Of a stretch of DNA of 64,000 bases, positions 1 through 7,805 are shown piece after piece; within the stretch, counting starts at the first letter, position 1; each line of letters begins with the position of its first letter. The translations under genes and the position numbers were made by a program. The notes under the pieces were generated by a model. The model did no database searches. It had not been told where the DNA came from and saw only the letters and a list, made by a program, of their open reading frames with translations. Source of the stretch: a bacterium (GTDB taxonomy: Bacteria; Patescibacteria; Microgenomatia; UBA1400; UBA12108); the NCBI GenBank assembly GCA_021788365.1, contig JAJYKS010000001.1:124001-188000 (forward strand), written 5' to 3'.

Positions 1-1939
1 CGTCACCGAGCTGGCCGGTAATTTGTAGGTGGCCACTCCCGGGCATCGTGGAGACCTCGATAAACAAGATCTCGCCACCAGCAGCGGTCCAGGCCAAGCC
101 AGTTGCCATACCGACGGTATTCTTTTTCTCGGCGATGGTACCGGAGAAAACTGCCGGACCGAGGTAGTCGTGAAGATTTTCGATCGTTATGTTTGGTCGC
201 TTAGTTTTATTGTTACCGTTTCCTGCAAGCTTGCGGGCGACTTTTCGGGCGACCTTGGCAATTTCCCGTTCCAGATCGCGCACACCAGCCTCACGAGTGT
301 AACGACTAATTATTTCTTTTAAGACGGTATCCGACAGTTTGAGGTCACTTGATTTTAGTGCGTTTTTCTCTACGACTTTGGGGAGTAGATATTGCCTTGC
401 GATTGACAGCTTCTCCGCCGCTGTGTAGCTCGTAAATTGGATAACTTCTAGGCGGTCACGAAGTGCCGGTGGAATGGTATCCAAGACGTTTGCCGTTGCA
501 ATAAACATGACTCGCGATAGATCGAACGGCACTTCCAGATAGTGGTCGGAAAAGTCTTTATTTTGCTCCGGGTCTAGGGCTTCAAGGAGTGCGGCGGAGG
601 GGTCACCCCGAAAATCGGTTCCCACCTTGTCGAGCTCGTCTAGCATAAAGACTGGATTCATAGAGCCGGCTTGTTTCATCCCCTCGATGATGCGGCCTGG
701 CATGGCGCCGATGTAGGTTTTGCGGTGGCCGCGGATCTCAGCCTCATCGCGAATACCCCCTAGACTAATTTTTATAAACTTTCGTTTCAGTGAGCGCGCA
801 ATGCTGCGCCCGATCGATGTTTTTCCAACGCCCGGTGGACCTACAAAACAAAGTATCGTAGGGAGGGCCACGGCTTTGCCTTTATTTGTCTTTTGTTTTA
901 GTTTCATGACGGCCAGATACTCGAGTATGCGTTCTTTTACTTCCTCGAGTCCGTAGTGGTCTTCGTTGAGTGTTTTCTCCGCCGTTTTTAGTGAGACGCG
1001 ATCGCTCGTTATGTGGCCCCAAGGAAGCTCTACCACCGTATCTAGCCAAGTACGCATGTAGCTTCCTTCGGGGTTGTTTGGCGACATGCGCTCCAAGCGC
1101 TCGAATTCCTTGTGAATCTTGTCTTTGACTGGTTTGTCTGCAACTAATTTGTGGATCTTCTCGTGTAACTCGTCCAATTCTGTCTCTTCGTCGTCTAGTT
1201 CGCCAAGTTCTTGCTTAATCGTATTTAGGCGCTCTCTGAGAACCGATTCACGCATACTCTTGCTAAATTTTTCCTGGGTTTTACTGGCGATACTTTTTTC
1301 GATCTCTAGGACTTTCACTTCGCGGGCAAGGAGGTCGACGACGCGCTCTAGGCGTATTTTGAGATCGGTCGTCTCCAGGAGATTCTGTCGCTCTACCGTT
1401 GCAATTGTCAGTGTTGCGCTGACCTGGTCTGCAAGCTCAGAGGCAGATACTCCCGACATGAGTCGCATAAAATTGGTGAACTCTACGGCTTTGCCGAGAT
1501 TCACCGCTTCGCGGAATGTGGCCGTCAGGTGGCGAGCAAGTGCCTCTACTTCTGGTGACATGGCGATGTTTTCCTCGAGCTCCACTACTTCTGCAAGCTG
1601 TACGGGCTCGTCGGCGGCTATGTTTACGAGTTTTATACGAGCGATGCCACGAACCAAGGCGTTTAGTTCATTGTCGGATTTTAAGGTTCGCTCTACAACA
1701 CAGAGGGTACCCACCCGATACAGGTCTTTTACCGCCGGTTCGTCGACGCCTGCATCTTTTTGGGTAAAGAGTGCCACCAATTTGTCCTCACGAGACAAGG
1801 CAGCATGGATGGCGTTCATTGATTTCTTGCGACCAAAGGTTAAGACCAATTCATTTGTGGGAAATACCACTACATCACGCACCGGGATGAGGGGTACCTG
1901 GCGAATTGGTTGTTTGCGGACTGGAACGAGAAAGCTCAT
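1..1939 (-). CDS. lon: Lon protease (LonA), 3' end cut off by the window edge
   Basis: ATP-dependent cytosolic protease that degrades misfolded and regulatory proteins. About 646 residues are visible: an N-terminal substrate-binding (LON) domain beginning with the typical PLIPVRDVVVFP segment near residue 15, a long helical middle, then the AAA+ module with Walker A GPPGVGKTS at about 367-375 and Walker B MLDELDK near 430. The S16 peptidase domain has only begun, so the catalytic Ser and Lys lie outside the window. Start is the ATG at 1939; a TACACT -10 box ends 8 nt before it. The gene lies 33 nt downstream of the SAM-hydrolase-like gene on the same strand. LonA assignment is certain from domain order. 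Confidence 0.97.
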   Translation of the reverse strand, partial: MSFLVPVRKQPIRQVPLIPVRDVVVFPTNELVLTFGRKKSMNAIHAALSREDKLVALFTQKDAGVDEPAVKDLYRVGTLCVVERTLKSDNELNALVRGIARIKLVNIAADEPVQLAEVVELEENIAMSPEVEALARHLTATFREAVNLGKAVEFTNFMRLMSGVSASELADQVSATLTIATVERQNLLETTDLKIRLERVVDLLAREVKVLEIEKSIASKTQEKFSKSMRESVLRERLNTIKQELGELDDEETELDELHEKIHKLVADKPVKDKIHKEFERLERMSPNNPEGSYMRTWLDTVVELPWGHITSDRVSLKTAEKTLNEDHYGLEEVKERILEYLAVMKLKQKTNKGKAVALPTILCFVGPPGVGKTSIGRSIARSLKRKFIKISLGGIRDEAEIRGHRKTYIGAMPGRIIEGMKQAGSMNPVFMLDELDKVGTDFRGDPSAALLEALDPEQNKDFSDHYLEVPFDLSRVMFIATANVLDTIPPALRDRLEVIQFTSYTAAEKLSIARQYLLPKVVEKNALKSSDLKLSDTVLKEIISRYTREAGVRDLEREIAKVARKVARKLAGNGNNKTKRPNITIENLHDYLGPAVFSGTIAEKKNTVGMATGLAWTAAGGEILFIEVSTMPGSGHLQITGQLGD

Positions 1940-1972
1940 ATATTAGCAGTGTAAACTACTGACTGCTAACTG

Positions 1973-2767
1973 TCAATTGATTTTGTCACCGACTTTTATG
2001 CCAAAATGCTCTGCAGCACTCTTGCCCTGCACAACAATTTCTATGAAACGGTGATCACGGTAGCCACTCGACCCCACAATAATACCTTCCTCGCTATTGG
2101 GGACGTCTTTTAGTCGGTTGTAGCACATGATTTCTCCCCAGGCAGTTTTTATTTTCTGCCCAGCTTTGTGCTCTACGTCTTCGGCCCAGGCAGTTGTCTT
2201 GCAGTTGCCAAAGTTATCGATGGAGTAAACGGCAAGAGGCGCATCCAAGAAATCGGCAAGAGCGTGTGTCTCAGAGGGTATGTCCATGCCTTGAAAATAC
2301 CACTTGGCAACGCGTGGCAAAAACTCGAAACTACGAAATTGCGTGTCGGTAATAGGCTCACGTAAGTGCTCGGCGAGTTTACCCCCCTTGATCATGGCGT
2401 CTAACACTGTTGGGATGTCATACACTTCGATACTGTCGGCGAGACCGTATTTGCGAATCAACGATAATGTGGCACCGTCTACCGTCGCGAAGATGTCAGT
2501 ATGGCGATATTTAATGTGACCAAAGGGGGTGCCGTTTGGCCATTTCTTGGCTTTACCGTGACGGGGAGCGACGTTGGCTAGAATAATGCCGGGCTCGTCC
2601 ATGGCAGCATCCAGTGTTTCTATGATGGCGCCTGATGCCTCGAGGTCGGCGAAGTTACCGACAGCAACGAAGCTGACATTTGTCGCGGGGAAAAGCGTAC
2701 TCGCCCGTACTACTTGGCGATTGCGTGTTAGGGGATCATGGCAGTCATTGATGACGGTTACATACAT
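1973..2767 (-). CDS. SAM hydrolase / hydroxide adenosyltransferase-like protein (DUF62 family)
   Basis: 264 residues. The two-part layout and the C-terminal half (YSIDNFGNCKTT, then VGSSGYRDHRFIEI) resemble SAM-dependent chlorinase/fluorinase-type hydrolases, which cleave S-adenosylmethionine to adenosine and methionine. The N-terminal Asp-rich substrate motif is atypical (INDCHDP), and the usual VDPGVG-like turn appears as NVAPRHGKAKKW, so substrate use is uncertain. I start at the ATG at 2767, preceded by GGAG; a longer in-frame start at 3058 would overlap the dsbB-like gene by 240 nt. Upstream of the start lies an AT-rich repetitive stretch (ATTTTCAATTTTC type). Probably co-transcribed with dsbB above it. 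An alternative is a divergent nucleoside-binding protein of the same fold. Confidence 0.5.
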   Translation of the reverse strand: MYVTVINDCHDPLTRNRQVVRASTLFPATNVSFVAVGNFADLEASGAIIETLDAAMDEPGIILANVAPRHGKAKKWPNGTPFGHIKYRHTDIFATVDGATLSLIRKYGLADSIEVYDIPTVLDAMIKGGKLAEHLREPITDTQFRSFEFLPRVAKWYFQGMDIPSETHALADFLDAPLAVYSIDNFGNCKTTAWAEDVEHKAGQKIKTAWGEIMCYNRLKDVPNSEEGIIVGSSGYRDHRFIEIVVQGKSAAEHFGIKVGDKIN

Positions 2768-2817
2768 ACGGCGAGCTCCAATTTTCAATTTTCGGTTTTC
2801 AAATAATAGAGAACAGG

Positions 2818-3258
2818 TTATTTTAGCACGGCTTTTTTGGGTTCGCGGGAGATCCATAGGAGCACGATGATCACGGTGAGGGCAAGGAGCGAGAGTTGGG
2901 GAAAATCGATGAAGCCGAAGAGGCTCATGTAGCGCGTGGTGCAAGGTGTAGAGTTGGTACAGAGCGCGATCGTTTCGGGTATGACACCGTAATACAGCAG
3001 ATTTTGATACAAACCAAAGAGCCAGCCGAGAGCCGCAAGTGGGAGCGCATACATCCAAACTTTTTTATCGCCTCTAAACATGGCGATTGCGAGGATAATG
3101 GTCTGTGGATACAGAGCGATCCGCTGATACCAACACAAATTGCACGGAGTGAACTTTAATATCTCGCTCCCGTAGAGCGAACCAACCATGGCAACCATGG
3201 CTTGCAGCCAAGCTAGTGGGACGGCATAGGGGCGAATGATGGCGAGTAGTTTTTGCAC
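2818..3258 (-). CDS. DsbB/BdbC-like disulfide bond formation protein
   Basis: 146-residue integral membrane protein with four predicted helices. The first periplasmic redox pair is CNLC in the motif PCNLCWYQR (residues about 38-46). A second pair, C-x5-C in CTNSTPC, lies in the loop after helix 3. This is the DsbB/BdbC arrangement: it reoxidises a DsbA-type thioredoxin-fold oxidase and passes electrons to quinone. The start is GTG at 3258, 6 nt downstream of a TATAAT box (3270-3265 on the minus strand), so the message is probably leaderless. No DsbA partner is visible in the window. Immediately downstream of the rluB-like gene (7 nt), but with its own promoter. Confidence 0.85.
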   Translation of the reverse strand: MQKLLAIIRPYAVPLAWLQAMVAMVGSLYGSEILKFTPCNLCWYQRIALYPQTIILAIAMFRGDKKVWMYALPLAALGWLFGLYQNLLYYGVIPETIALCTNSTPCTTRYMSLFGFIDFPQLSLLALTVIIVLLWISREPKKAVLK

Positions 3259-3264
3259 AATGTG

Positions 3265-3270
3265 ATTATA
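3265..3270 (-). promoter_or_regulatory. -10 box of the dsbB-like gene (leaderless)
   Basis: TATAAT on the minus strand, 6 nt before the GTG start at 3258, with no ribosome-binding site between. It overlaps the stop codon of the upstream rluB-like gene. Confidence 0.6.
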
Positions 3271-3949
3271 ACAAAGGTTTTTCTACTTCTTTCCACGTCC
3301 CTGGGAGTAGCGTTCCTAATTCCCAGGGTCCGAGGTGTGTGCGAATGAGGCGGAGAACTGGGTAGTGCAGTGCATCGCACATGCGGCGAACCTGGCGATT
3401 GCGCCCTTCGTGGATAGTCATGTCGAACCATGTATTACCACCCTCTGGAACAATGTTTTCTACTAGAGCCGGAGCGGTGACTCCATCCTCTAGGTGGACG
3501 CCTTCTCGGAGTATTTTTAGCGATATTTCAGTTGGATTCCCTTTTACTAGCACGTGATATGTTTTCTTTATCTCGTATTTGGGGTGCGTTAGTTTTTCTG
3601 CGAGTGCGCCGTCGTTTGTCAGTAGTATCAATCCTTCTGAGTCGTAATCCAGCCGACCCACAGGATAGAGACGAACACCTTTTGGAACAAAGTCTAGGAC
3701 AGTTTTGCGGCCCTCTGGGTCACTTGTGGTTGAGACCACACCGTGCGGCTTGTGGAGAAGATAGTAGACGTGACGCGCCTCGCCCTTAATTGGCACGCCG
3801 TTTACCAGTACCGTGTCATGAGCTGGGTCCACTGGCTGCCCTATACTCGCCACTTTGCCATTTACCGTAACTAGTCCTTGCCGTACCATGTCTTCGGCTT
3901 TGCGACGAGAGGTAATACCGGCGGCACTTAAGAATTTGTGTATACGCAT
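3266..3949 (-). CDS. rluB: 23S rRNA pseudouridine synthase, RluB/RsuA family
   Basis: 227 residues. An N-terminal S4 RNA-binding domain (residues 1-60, MRIHKFLSAAGITSRRKAE) is followed by the RsuA-type catalytic domain. The catalytic aspartate is in GRLDYDSEG near residue 99. The C-terminal block EGRNRQVRRMC is the family signature. The enzyme isomerises a uridine in rRNA; whether the target is 23S (RluB) or 16S (RsuA) cannot be decided from sequence alone, but the longer form without truncation favours RluB/RluE. AAGGAG lies 3 nt before the ATG at 3949. Divergent from the YibE/F-like gene, with 34 nt between the two starts. Confidence 0.88.
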   Translation of the reverse strand: MRIHKFLSAAGITSRRKAEDMVRQGLVTVNGKVASIGQPVDPAHDTVLVNGVPIKGEARHVYYLLHKPHGVVSTTSDPEGRKTVLDFVPKGVRLYPVGRLDYDSEGLILLTNDGALAEKLTHPKYEIKKTYHVLVKGNPTEISLKILREGVHLEDGVTAPALVENIVPEGGNTWFDMTIHEGRNRQVRRMCDALHYPVLRLIRTHLGPWELGTLLPGTWKEVEKPLL

Positions 3950-3983
3950 ATACTCCTTACCGCGTATGATACGCTATCCACAT

Positions 3984-5018
3984 ATGAAATGGATACTCGG
4001 TATTTTTGTTGCAGCACTACTTGCCTTTGTTGCTGCCGCACCCTATCTAACAGGCTCTACCGGTACTGTTGGGTCTATTATGGCGCTTCGAGACGCGACT
4101 AACTCTACAATTTCCGAGAAGATAGCGACCGTGCAGCTCTTACATCAAACGGTCGAGGCAACTTTGTACGATACTCAATCTTCCTACCGTGTCGGAGACC
4201 AAGTCATCCTGACACGTGATGCGGCCGCTGGCGGCTATACCATTGCCGATCAGTTGCGAACTCCCGCGCTCCTTCAGATATTTGGTATATTCCTCATCGT
4301 TGCTGTGCTTATGGCAGGACTGTCGGGTGTGCGTGCTTTGATGGGACTCTATATATCATTTGCCATCCTATTCTCATTTGTGTTGCCGCAAATCTCCAAC
4401 GGGGCAGATCCCCTTGTTGTCACCCTCATGGCAAGCGTGCTTATTCTTGTCGTTACCTATTATCTTGCCCATGGCATCTCGACAAAAACTACCATAGCGG
4501 TTGTTGGTACTGCGATTGCGCTTTTTGTAACAGGGATCCTTGCCGTATCATTTGGGGCTTTGGCACACCTCAATGGGTTTGGGAATGAGGCGGCCGCATA
4601 CTTACCCCAATCTCTCGCGCAGGGGTCCACTATCTATCACCTACTTTTGGCGGGGATTATTATTGCCACTCTTGGGGTCTTGAACGATATTACGATCGCA
4701 CAATCCTCTGTTGTGTCTGAGCTACACGATGCCAGCACAAAAATGAGCACACGTGAACTTTTTACTCGCGGTATGCGAGTGGGACACGATCACATCGCCT
4801 CCCTCGTTAATACCCTCATTCTTGTCTACGCGGGGAGTGCATTGCCCCTACTCATCCTTTTTACTAATAGCCGCGAGGCACCACTTGCACTCGTCAACTA
4901 CGAGGCACTTGCAGAGGAAATTGTGCGAACCATGGTGGCGTCCATTGGTCTCGTTTTGGCTGTACCCATAACGACGGGCATCGCAGCATGGTGGTACAGT
5001 AAGAAAAAGCGACGCTAG
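3984..5018 (+). CDS. YibE/F-like multi-pass membrane protein
   Basis: 344 residues: an N-terminal signal-anchor helix, a short exported domain (about 30-100), then about seven membrane helices. The segments GLYISFAILFSFVLP and LGVLNDITIAQSS, followed by the ELxxRGMRVGHDHI loop and LVYAGSALPLLI, match the YibE/F family of unknown transport function. The start at 3984 places a TATGAT box (3965-3970) 13 nt upstream; an in-frame ATG at 3966 lies inside that box and is less likely. The last four bases overlap the 3' end of the convergent tspO gene. Confidence 0.75.
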   Translation: MKWILGIFVAALLAFVAAAPYLTGSTGTVGSIMALRDATNSTISEKIATVQLLHQTVEATLYDTQSSYRVGDQVILTRDAAAGGYTIADQLRTPALLQIFGIFLIVAVLMAGLSGVRALMGLYISFAILFSFVLPQISNGADPLVVTLMASVLILVVTYYLAHGISTKTTIAVVGTAIALFVTGILAVSFGALAHLNGFGNEAAAYLPQSLAQGSTIYHLLLAGIIIATLGVLNDITIAQSSVVSELHDASTKMSTRELFTRGMRVGHDHIASLVNTLILVYAGSALPLLILFTNSREAPLALVNYEALAEEIVRTMVASIGLVLAVPITTGIAAWWYSKKKRR

Positions 5019-5521
5019 TTGAGTATGACTATCCCCAGGTTGAGTAGCGTTGCAAATGACACCCAGGCGAGGTAGGGGTAAAGCAAGTACGCTGCTACCG
5101 GCGTCAATTTGTTGGCGAGCGTGATGAGACGGTAGATGACATACCATAGCGCGGCGATAATGAGCATACTCAGACGGATATTATGCGCGCCAAAAAATAC
5201 CAGTGACCAGCCAAAGTTGAGCGCGAGTTGCAAGGCATAGGTTGTATAGAACGATTGCGCCTTGGGACGAAATGAGTATTTTACCCAGACAAGGTAGGCA
5301 GAGAGCGCCATTGCAATGTAGAGGAGCGTCCATACCGGTCCAAAGATACTATTGGGCGGCGTGAAGAATGGCTTATGCAGCCCTGCGTACCACGTTGGGA
5401 TGGCACCCACTGTTGCAAGTGAACCCAAAAAACCAATTGCGAGCGCAATACCTATTGAGATCACGAGCGCGTCCCAGTGGATTTCGATGGGATCCTGTGT
5501 GCGACGAACTTTAAGTGGCAT
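5015..5521 (-). CDS. tspO: TspO/MBR-family tryptophan-rich sensory protein
   Basis: 168 residues with five predicted membrane helices in the TspO order. Key segments are WYAGLHKPFFTPPNSIFGPVW (family signature, residues about 43-63), ALQLALNFGWSLVFF and LWYVIYRLITLANKLTPVAAYLLYPYLAWV. TspO proteins bind tetrapyrroles and lipidic ligands and are linked to stress and photo-oxidative responses; the role here is unknown. TATAGT at 5533-5528 (minus) ends 6 nt before the ATG at 5521, giving another leaderless layout. Confidence 0.93.
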   Translation of the reverse strand: MPLKVRRTQDPIEIHWDALVISIGIALAIGFLGSLATVGAIPTWYAGLHKPFFTPPNSIFGPVWTLLYIAMALSAYLVWVKYSFRPKAQSFYTTYALQLALNFGWSLVFFGAHNIRLSMLIIAALWYVIYRLITLANKLTPVAAYLLYPYLAWVSFATLLNLGIVILN

Positions 5522-5527
5522 AGCCTA

Positions 5528-5533
5528 ACTATA
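5528..5533 (-). promoter_or_regulatory. -10 box of tspO (leaderless)
   Basis: TATAGT on the minus strand, 6 nt before the tspO ATG; no Shine-Dalgarno. Confidence 0.55.
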
Positions 5534-5538
5534 GCAAA

Positions 5539-6150
5539 TTAGACGGTTACTATGTATTTTTTGGCGCCATCTACGATGAGCGCTTGGTCATTACGCAGCC
5601 GCGTTACTGTATCTCCCCACACCGCATCCAGCTTTTCGTACCGCTCACGGTACTTTTCTTGATCGTAGTGAGGAACGAGTCTCTCGGGAATAAAGCCGAG
5701 TGCCGTAAAGTCGGTGAGCTCGGGGACCTGATCAGGATGGTCAATTGTGATCAGATAATCGAGCGATGGGCCAAGCAGTGCCGAGCCAGCACTACTGCCG
5801 ACATATACCTTCCCCTCGAGCAGATGCTTGAGAGCCTCAGTGAAGCCTGATTTTATAGCATGATAGAGCAGGTAAAACGTGTTACCGCCTTCGACGTAGA
5901 TGACGTCGTACACAGATAGATCTTTTGCAAGAACTTCTGGTGTTTTGTTTTTCAGATCGTAGTTGGTCGTCACAAATCCCATCGAGACAACCTTGGTACG
6001 GTCCAGGTCGTACCATGGGCGGTTGTCGGTGGGGTATGGGTCGGCGGCTGTCGTAATAAAAGCCAACTTTAGTTTATGTGGATCGGCCGGCAAAAGGGGG
6101 AGAACAAGGTCGAGTGAATCACTGGCACGTGAGGCAAGAAAGAGTTTCAT
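5539..6150 (-). CDS. Peptidase S51 (PepE)-like type 1 glutamine amidotransferase-fold protein
   Basis: 203 residues. The nucleophile elbow GSSAGS (Ser120) and the preceding VEGGNTF (residues 87-92) are the S51/PepE signature; this family cleaves Asp-X dipeptides or cyanophycin-type substrates. The His of the triad is probably VPHYD near residue 160. The gene is the last of the leftward copper-operon run: it begins one base after the cutA stop. It is one of four S51-like genes within 11 kb (others at 12.0, 14.7 and 15.4 kb). Substrate is unknown. Confidence 0.8.
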   Translation of the reverse strand: MKLFLASRASDSLDLVLPLLPADPHKLKLAFITTAADPYPTDNRPWYDLDRTKVVSMGFVTTNYDLKNKTPEVLAKDLSVYDVIYVEGGNTFYLLYHAIKSGFTEALKHLLEGKVYVGSSAGSALLGPSLDYLITIDHPDQVPELTDFTALGFIPERLVPHYDQEKYRERYEKLDAVWGDTVTRLRNDQALIVDGAKKYIVTV

Positions 6151-6151
6151 A

Positions 6152-6454
6152 TCATTTCACTATACCGTTGAGCCAGTGAGTAAAGTCATCGTTTATATGT
6201 TCTACTTTGAGGGCGCCGACAAAATTGTCGTAGTTGATGTGAGATTTCACGACACCCAGTACATGGTCATAGTAATCTTCTTTGGTTTTCACGATGAGCA
6301 CCGTTTCTGGCTCTTCAGTTACTTCACCTTTATACTTGTAGATACAGGTGATGGGGAAAAAGTTGACGCAGTTGGCGAAATTCTTTTCCAGGAGTTCATT
6401 GCCAATGGTGCGAGCCTCAGCGGCGTCATTTAGGGTTATGTAGATAGCTATCAT
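6152..6454 (-). CDS. cutA: Divalent-cation tolerance protein CutA
   Basis: 100 residues with the CutA1 pattern: N-terminal IAIYITLNDAAEARTIGNELL, the core CVNFFPITCIYKYKGEV and the EPETVLIVKT strand. CutA is a small trimeric PII-like cytosolic protein associated with copper and divalent metal tolerance. Two cysteines (C29 and C37) are present. Its start overlaps the stop of the HMA gene by 4 nt (ATGA), and it lies in the copper operon, which fits the metal-tolerance role. Confidence 0.9.
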   Translation of the reverse strand: MIAIYITLNDAAEARTIGNELLEKNFANCVNFFPITCIYKYKGEVTEEPETVLIVKTKEDYYDHVLGVVKSHINYDNFVGALKVEHINDDFTHWLNGIVK

Positions 6455-6693
6455 GAGACTATTTTATACCCCAATTTCTCAATGGTCTTGTAAATCTCCG
6501 ACAGCGAGATTTTCGCGGGATCGTAATTAACGACCGACTCTTGTTTGGCGTAGCTTGTATGGGAAGATAAGACGCCGGTGGTTTCTTCTAGTTCGCCATC
6601 GATATTTATTGAGCACGAGCTGCAATGGAGGCCAGATAATTTTAGAGTTGCGGTCTCGCCGGCTGGTTTCGTTTTTTTAAAGAGATTAAACAT
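6451..6693 (-). CDS. Small HMA-domain copper chaperone
   Basis: 80 residues: a short N-terminal extension, then a heavy-metal-associated domain with the metal-binding pair in LHCSSCS (Cys near residues 24 and 27) and a YDPAKIS strand typical of CopZ/Atx1 proteins. It would pass Cu(I) to the CopA ATPase encoded upstream in the same operon. I use the ATG at 6693; a longer reading frame to 6780 would run through the intercistronic hairpins and overlap the end of the TauE gene. It overlaps cutA by 4 nt. Confidence 0.85.
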   Translation of the reverse strand: MFNLFKKTKPAGETATLKLSGLHCSSCSINIDGELEETTGVLSSHTSYAKQESVVNYDPAKISLSEIYKTIEKLGYKIVS

Positions 6694-6697
6694 AGAT

Positions 6698-6721
6698 GAT
6701 CCTTTGACTTCGCTCAGGATC
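6698..6721. repeat. REP-like GATCCT...AGGATC element
   Basis: Inverted repeat GATCCT / AGGATC around the core TTTGACTTCGCTC. The core matches the widespread bacterial TTCGACWWSGCTCAGG-type dispersed repeat; a second copy lies at 23879-23894. It lies between the TauE and HMA genes. Confidence 0.5.
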
Positions 6722-6745
6722 CTCTGGTACTGGCGTACTAGAGGA
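6720..6745 (-). promoter_or_regulatory. Intercistronic hairpin over the TauE stop codon
   Basis: Eleven base pairs (one G-U) around the tetraloop TGGC/GCCA: 6720-6730 pairs with 6735-6745. The stem contains the TAG stop codon of the TauE-cupredoxin gene (6738-6740). There is no U-run, so it is more likely an RNA-processing or stability element within the copper operon than a terminator. Confidence 0.55.
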
Positions 6746-7805
6746 CCTCCATGGTGCCGGTGTACATGCCCATGCTGCACGAAAATGTGTATAACCCGGC
6801 TTGCGTGGGCGTAAATGTGTGTACCTTGAATGTTCCGGGACTAATGTAGTCGGCAATACCAAAAGACCTAAACGTAAAACTGGCTGCGCAGCTATAGACG
6901 CCTGTCGCGGTCGTGAGGGTGAGCTCCACGGGTACCCCGCGGGCAACCCGTACATAGCTCGGTGAGTAACCGGTATTTTCTATGGCTATTTTCACCTTTT
7001 GTACCCCATCCACTACCGCTACTGTTGGCTCTGCCAACTGAGCTGCTTTGCCCATATTGTAGGGAGGAAGTAGTGCGACTAATTTTGGTCCCAACCTGTC
7101 GAGCGCGAGGGGAGCGTCTAGCGCAGTTGCAACACCATTTAATCCTACCAATCCCATAATGACGAGTACCGCCGCGGCAGCTCGCAGGAAGTGGCGTCGC
7201 CATACTTCTGAGAACTTTGCTGTTGCTATACCAATCACAAAGAACATGGGAGCGGTGCCTGCAACAAATGCCCCCATAGTTAGAGCACCAACGACGGGTG
7301 ATCCTGAGTTAATTGCCAGTACTTCCATGGCTTGCGTGACACCACATGGGATAAAAATCGTGAGGAGTCCGAGGAGCGCCGGCGTAAACAGTGCGCGGCG
7401 AGAGGTCGTGTTCTTTATAAGCTTATATGCGAAGCGAGGTGGGCGCATGGATAGATAGCGGAAGATAGGGTGGATCTCCAGTAAGTTACCGGCGGTGGCA
7501 ATCATAAAGAGTGAAACGACTGCTTGGAATATCAGTCGTGGCGTAGTTGAGAGCACCAGTACGCCACCCAACACACCGAGGAGTGCGCCAAGCGCCATGT
7601 GTATGAGTAATTTTGCTGTGAGAAAGGCGGTAACCGGTCCCCAGTCGTCTACACCGAAGCTACCCGGGGCGATTGCTTTCCCACCGCGTTCTACTTGCTC
7701 TAATTTTTGATTGGCAATGGCTGACGCGAGAAATCCACCTTGTAGTGCGGCGCAGCTTACTCCTCCCGAAGTCAATCCGGTAAGAAAGATGAAAAGATAG
7801 TTCAT
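6738..7805 (-). CDS. TauE/SafE (DsbD/HupE-like) membrane protein fused to a C-terminal cupredoxin-like domain
   Basis: 355 residues. The N-terminal two thirds form six or seven membrane helices with the start LFIFLTGLTSGGVSCAALQGG and the mid-protein motif TIFIPCGVTQAM, as in the sulfite-exporter/cytochrome-biogenesis transmembrane family that accompanies copper ATPases. The C-terminal 95 residues are an extracytoplasmic beta-domain with ligands characteristic of cupredoxins: VYSCAASF and TFSCSMGMYTG. It probably handles copper outside the membrane. The ATG at 7805 overlaps the copA stop by 4 nt. An in-frame upstream ATG exists but would lie inside copA. A hairpin covers its stop codon. Confidence 0.8.
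   Translation of the reverse strand: MNYLFIFLTGLTSGGVSCAALQGGFLASAIANQKLEQVERGGKAIAPGSFGVDDWGPVTAFLTAKLLIHMALGALLGVLGGVLVLSTTPRLIFQAVVSLFMIATAGNLLEIHPIFRYLSMRPPRFAYKLIKNTTSRRALFTPALLGLLTIFIPCGVTQAMEVLAINSGSPVVGALTMGAFVAGTAPMFFVIGIATAKFSEVWRRHFLRAAAAVLVIMGLVGLNGVATALDAPLALDRLGPKLVALLPPYNMGKAAQLAEPTVAVVDGVQKVKIAIENTGYSPSYVRVARGVPVELTLTTATGVYSCAASFTFRSFGIADYISPGTFKVHTFTPTQAGLYTFSCSMGMYTGTMEVL

Noticed and set aside
1119..1946. 275-codon plus-strand frame opposite lon
   Set aside because: Ser/Arg-rich translation without domain; it is the complement of well-conserved lon sequence.
2767..3058. Longer start for the SAM-hydrolase-like gene
   Set aside because: Would overlap the dsbB-like gene by 240 nt; the added residues have no match and GGAG precedes the ATG at 2767.
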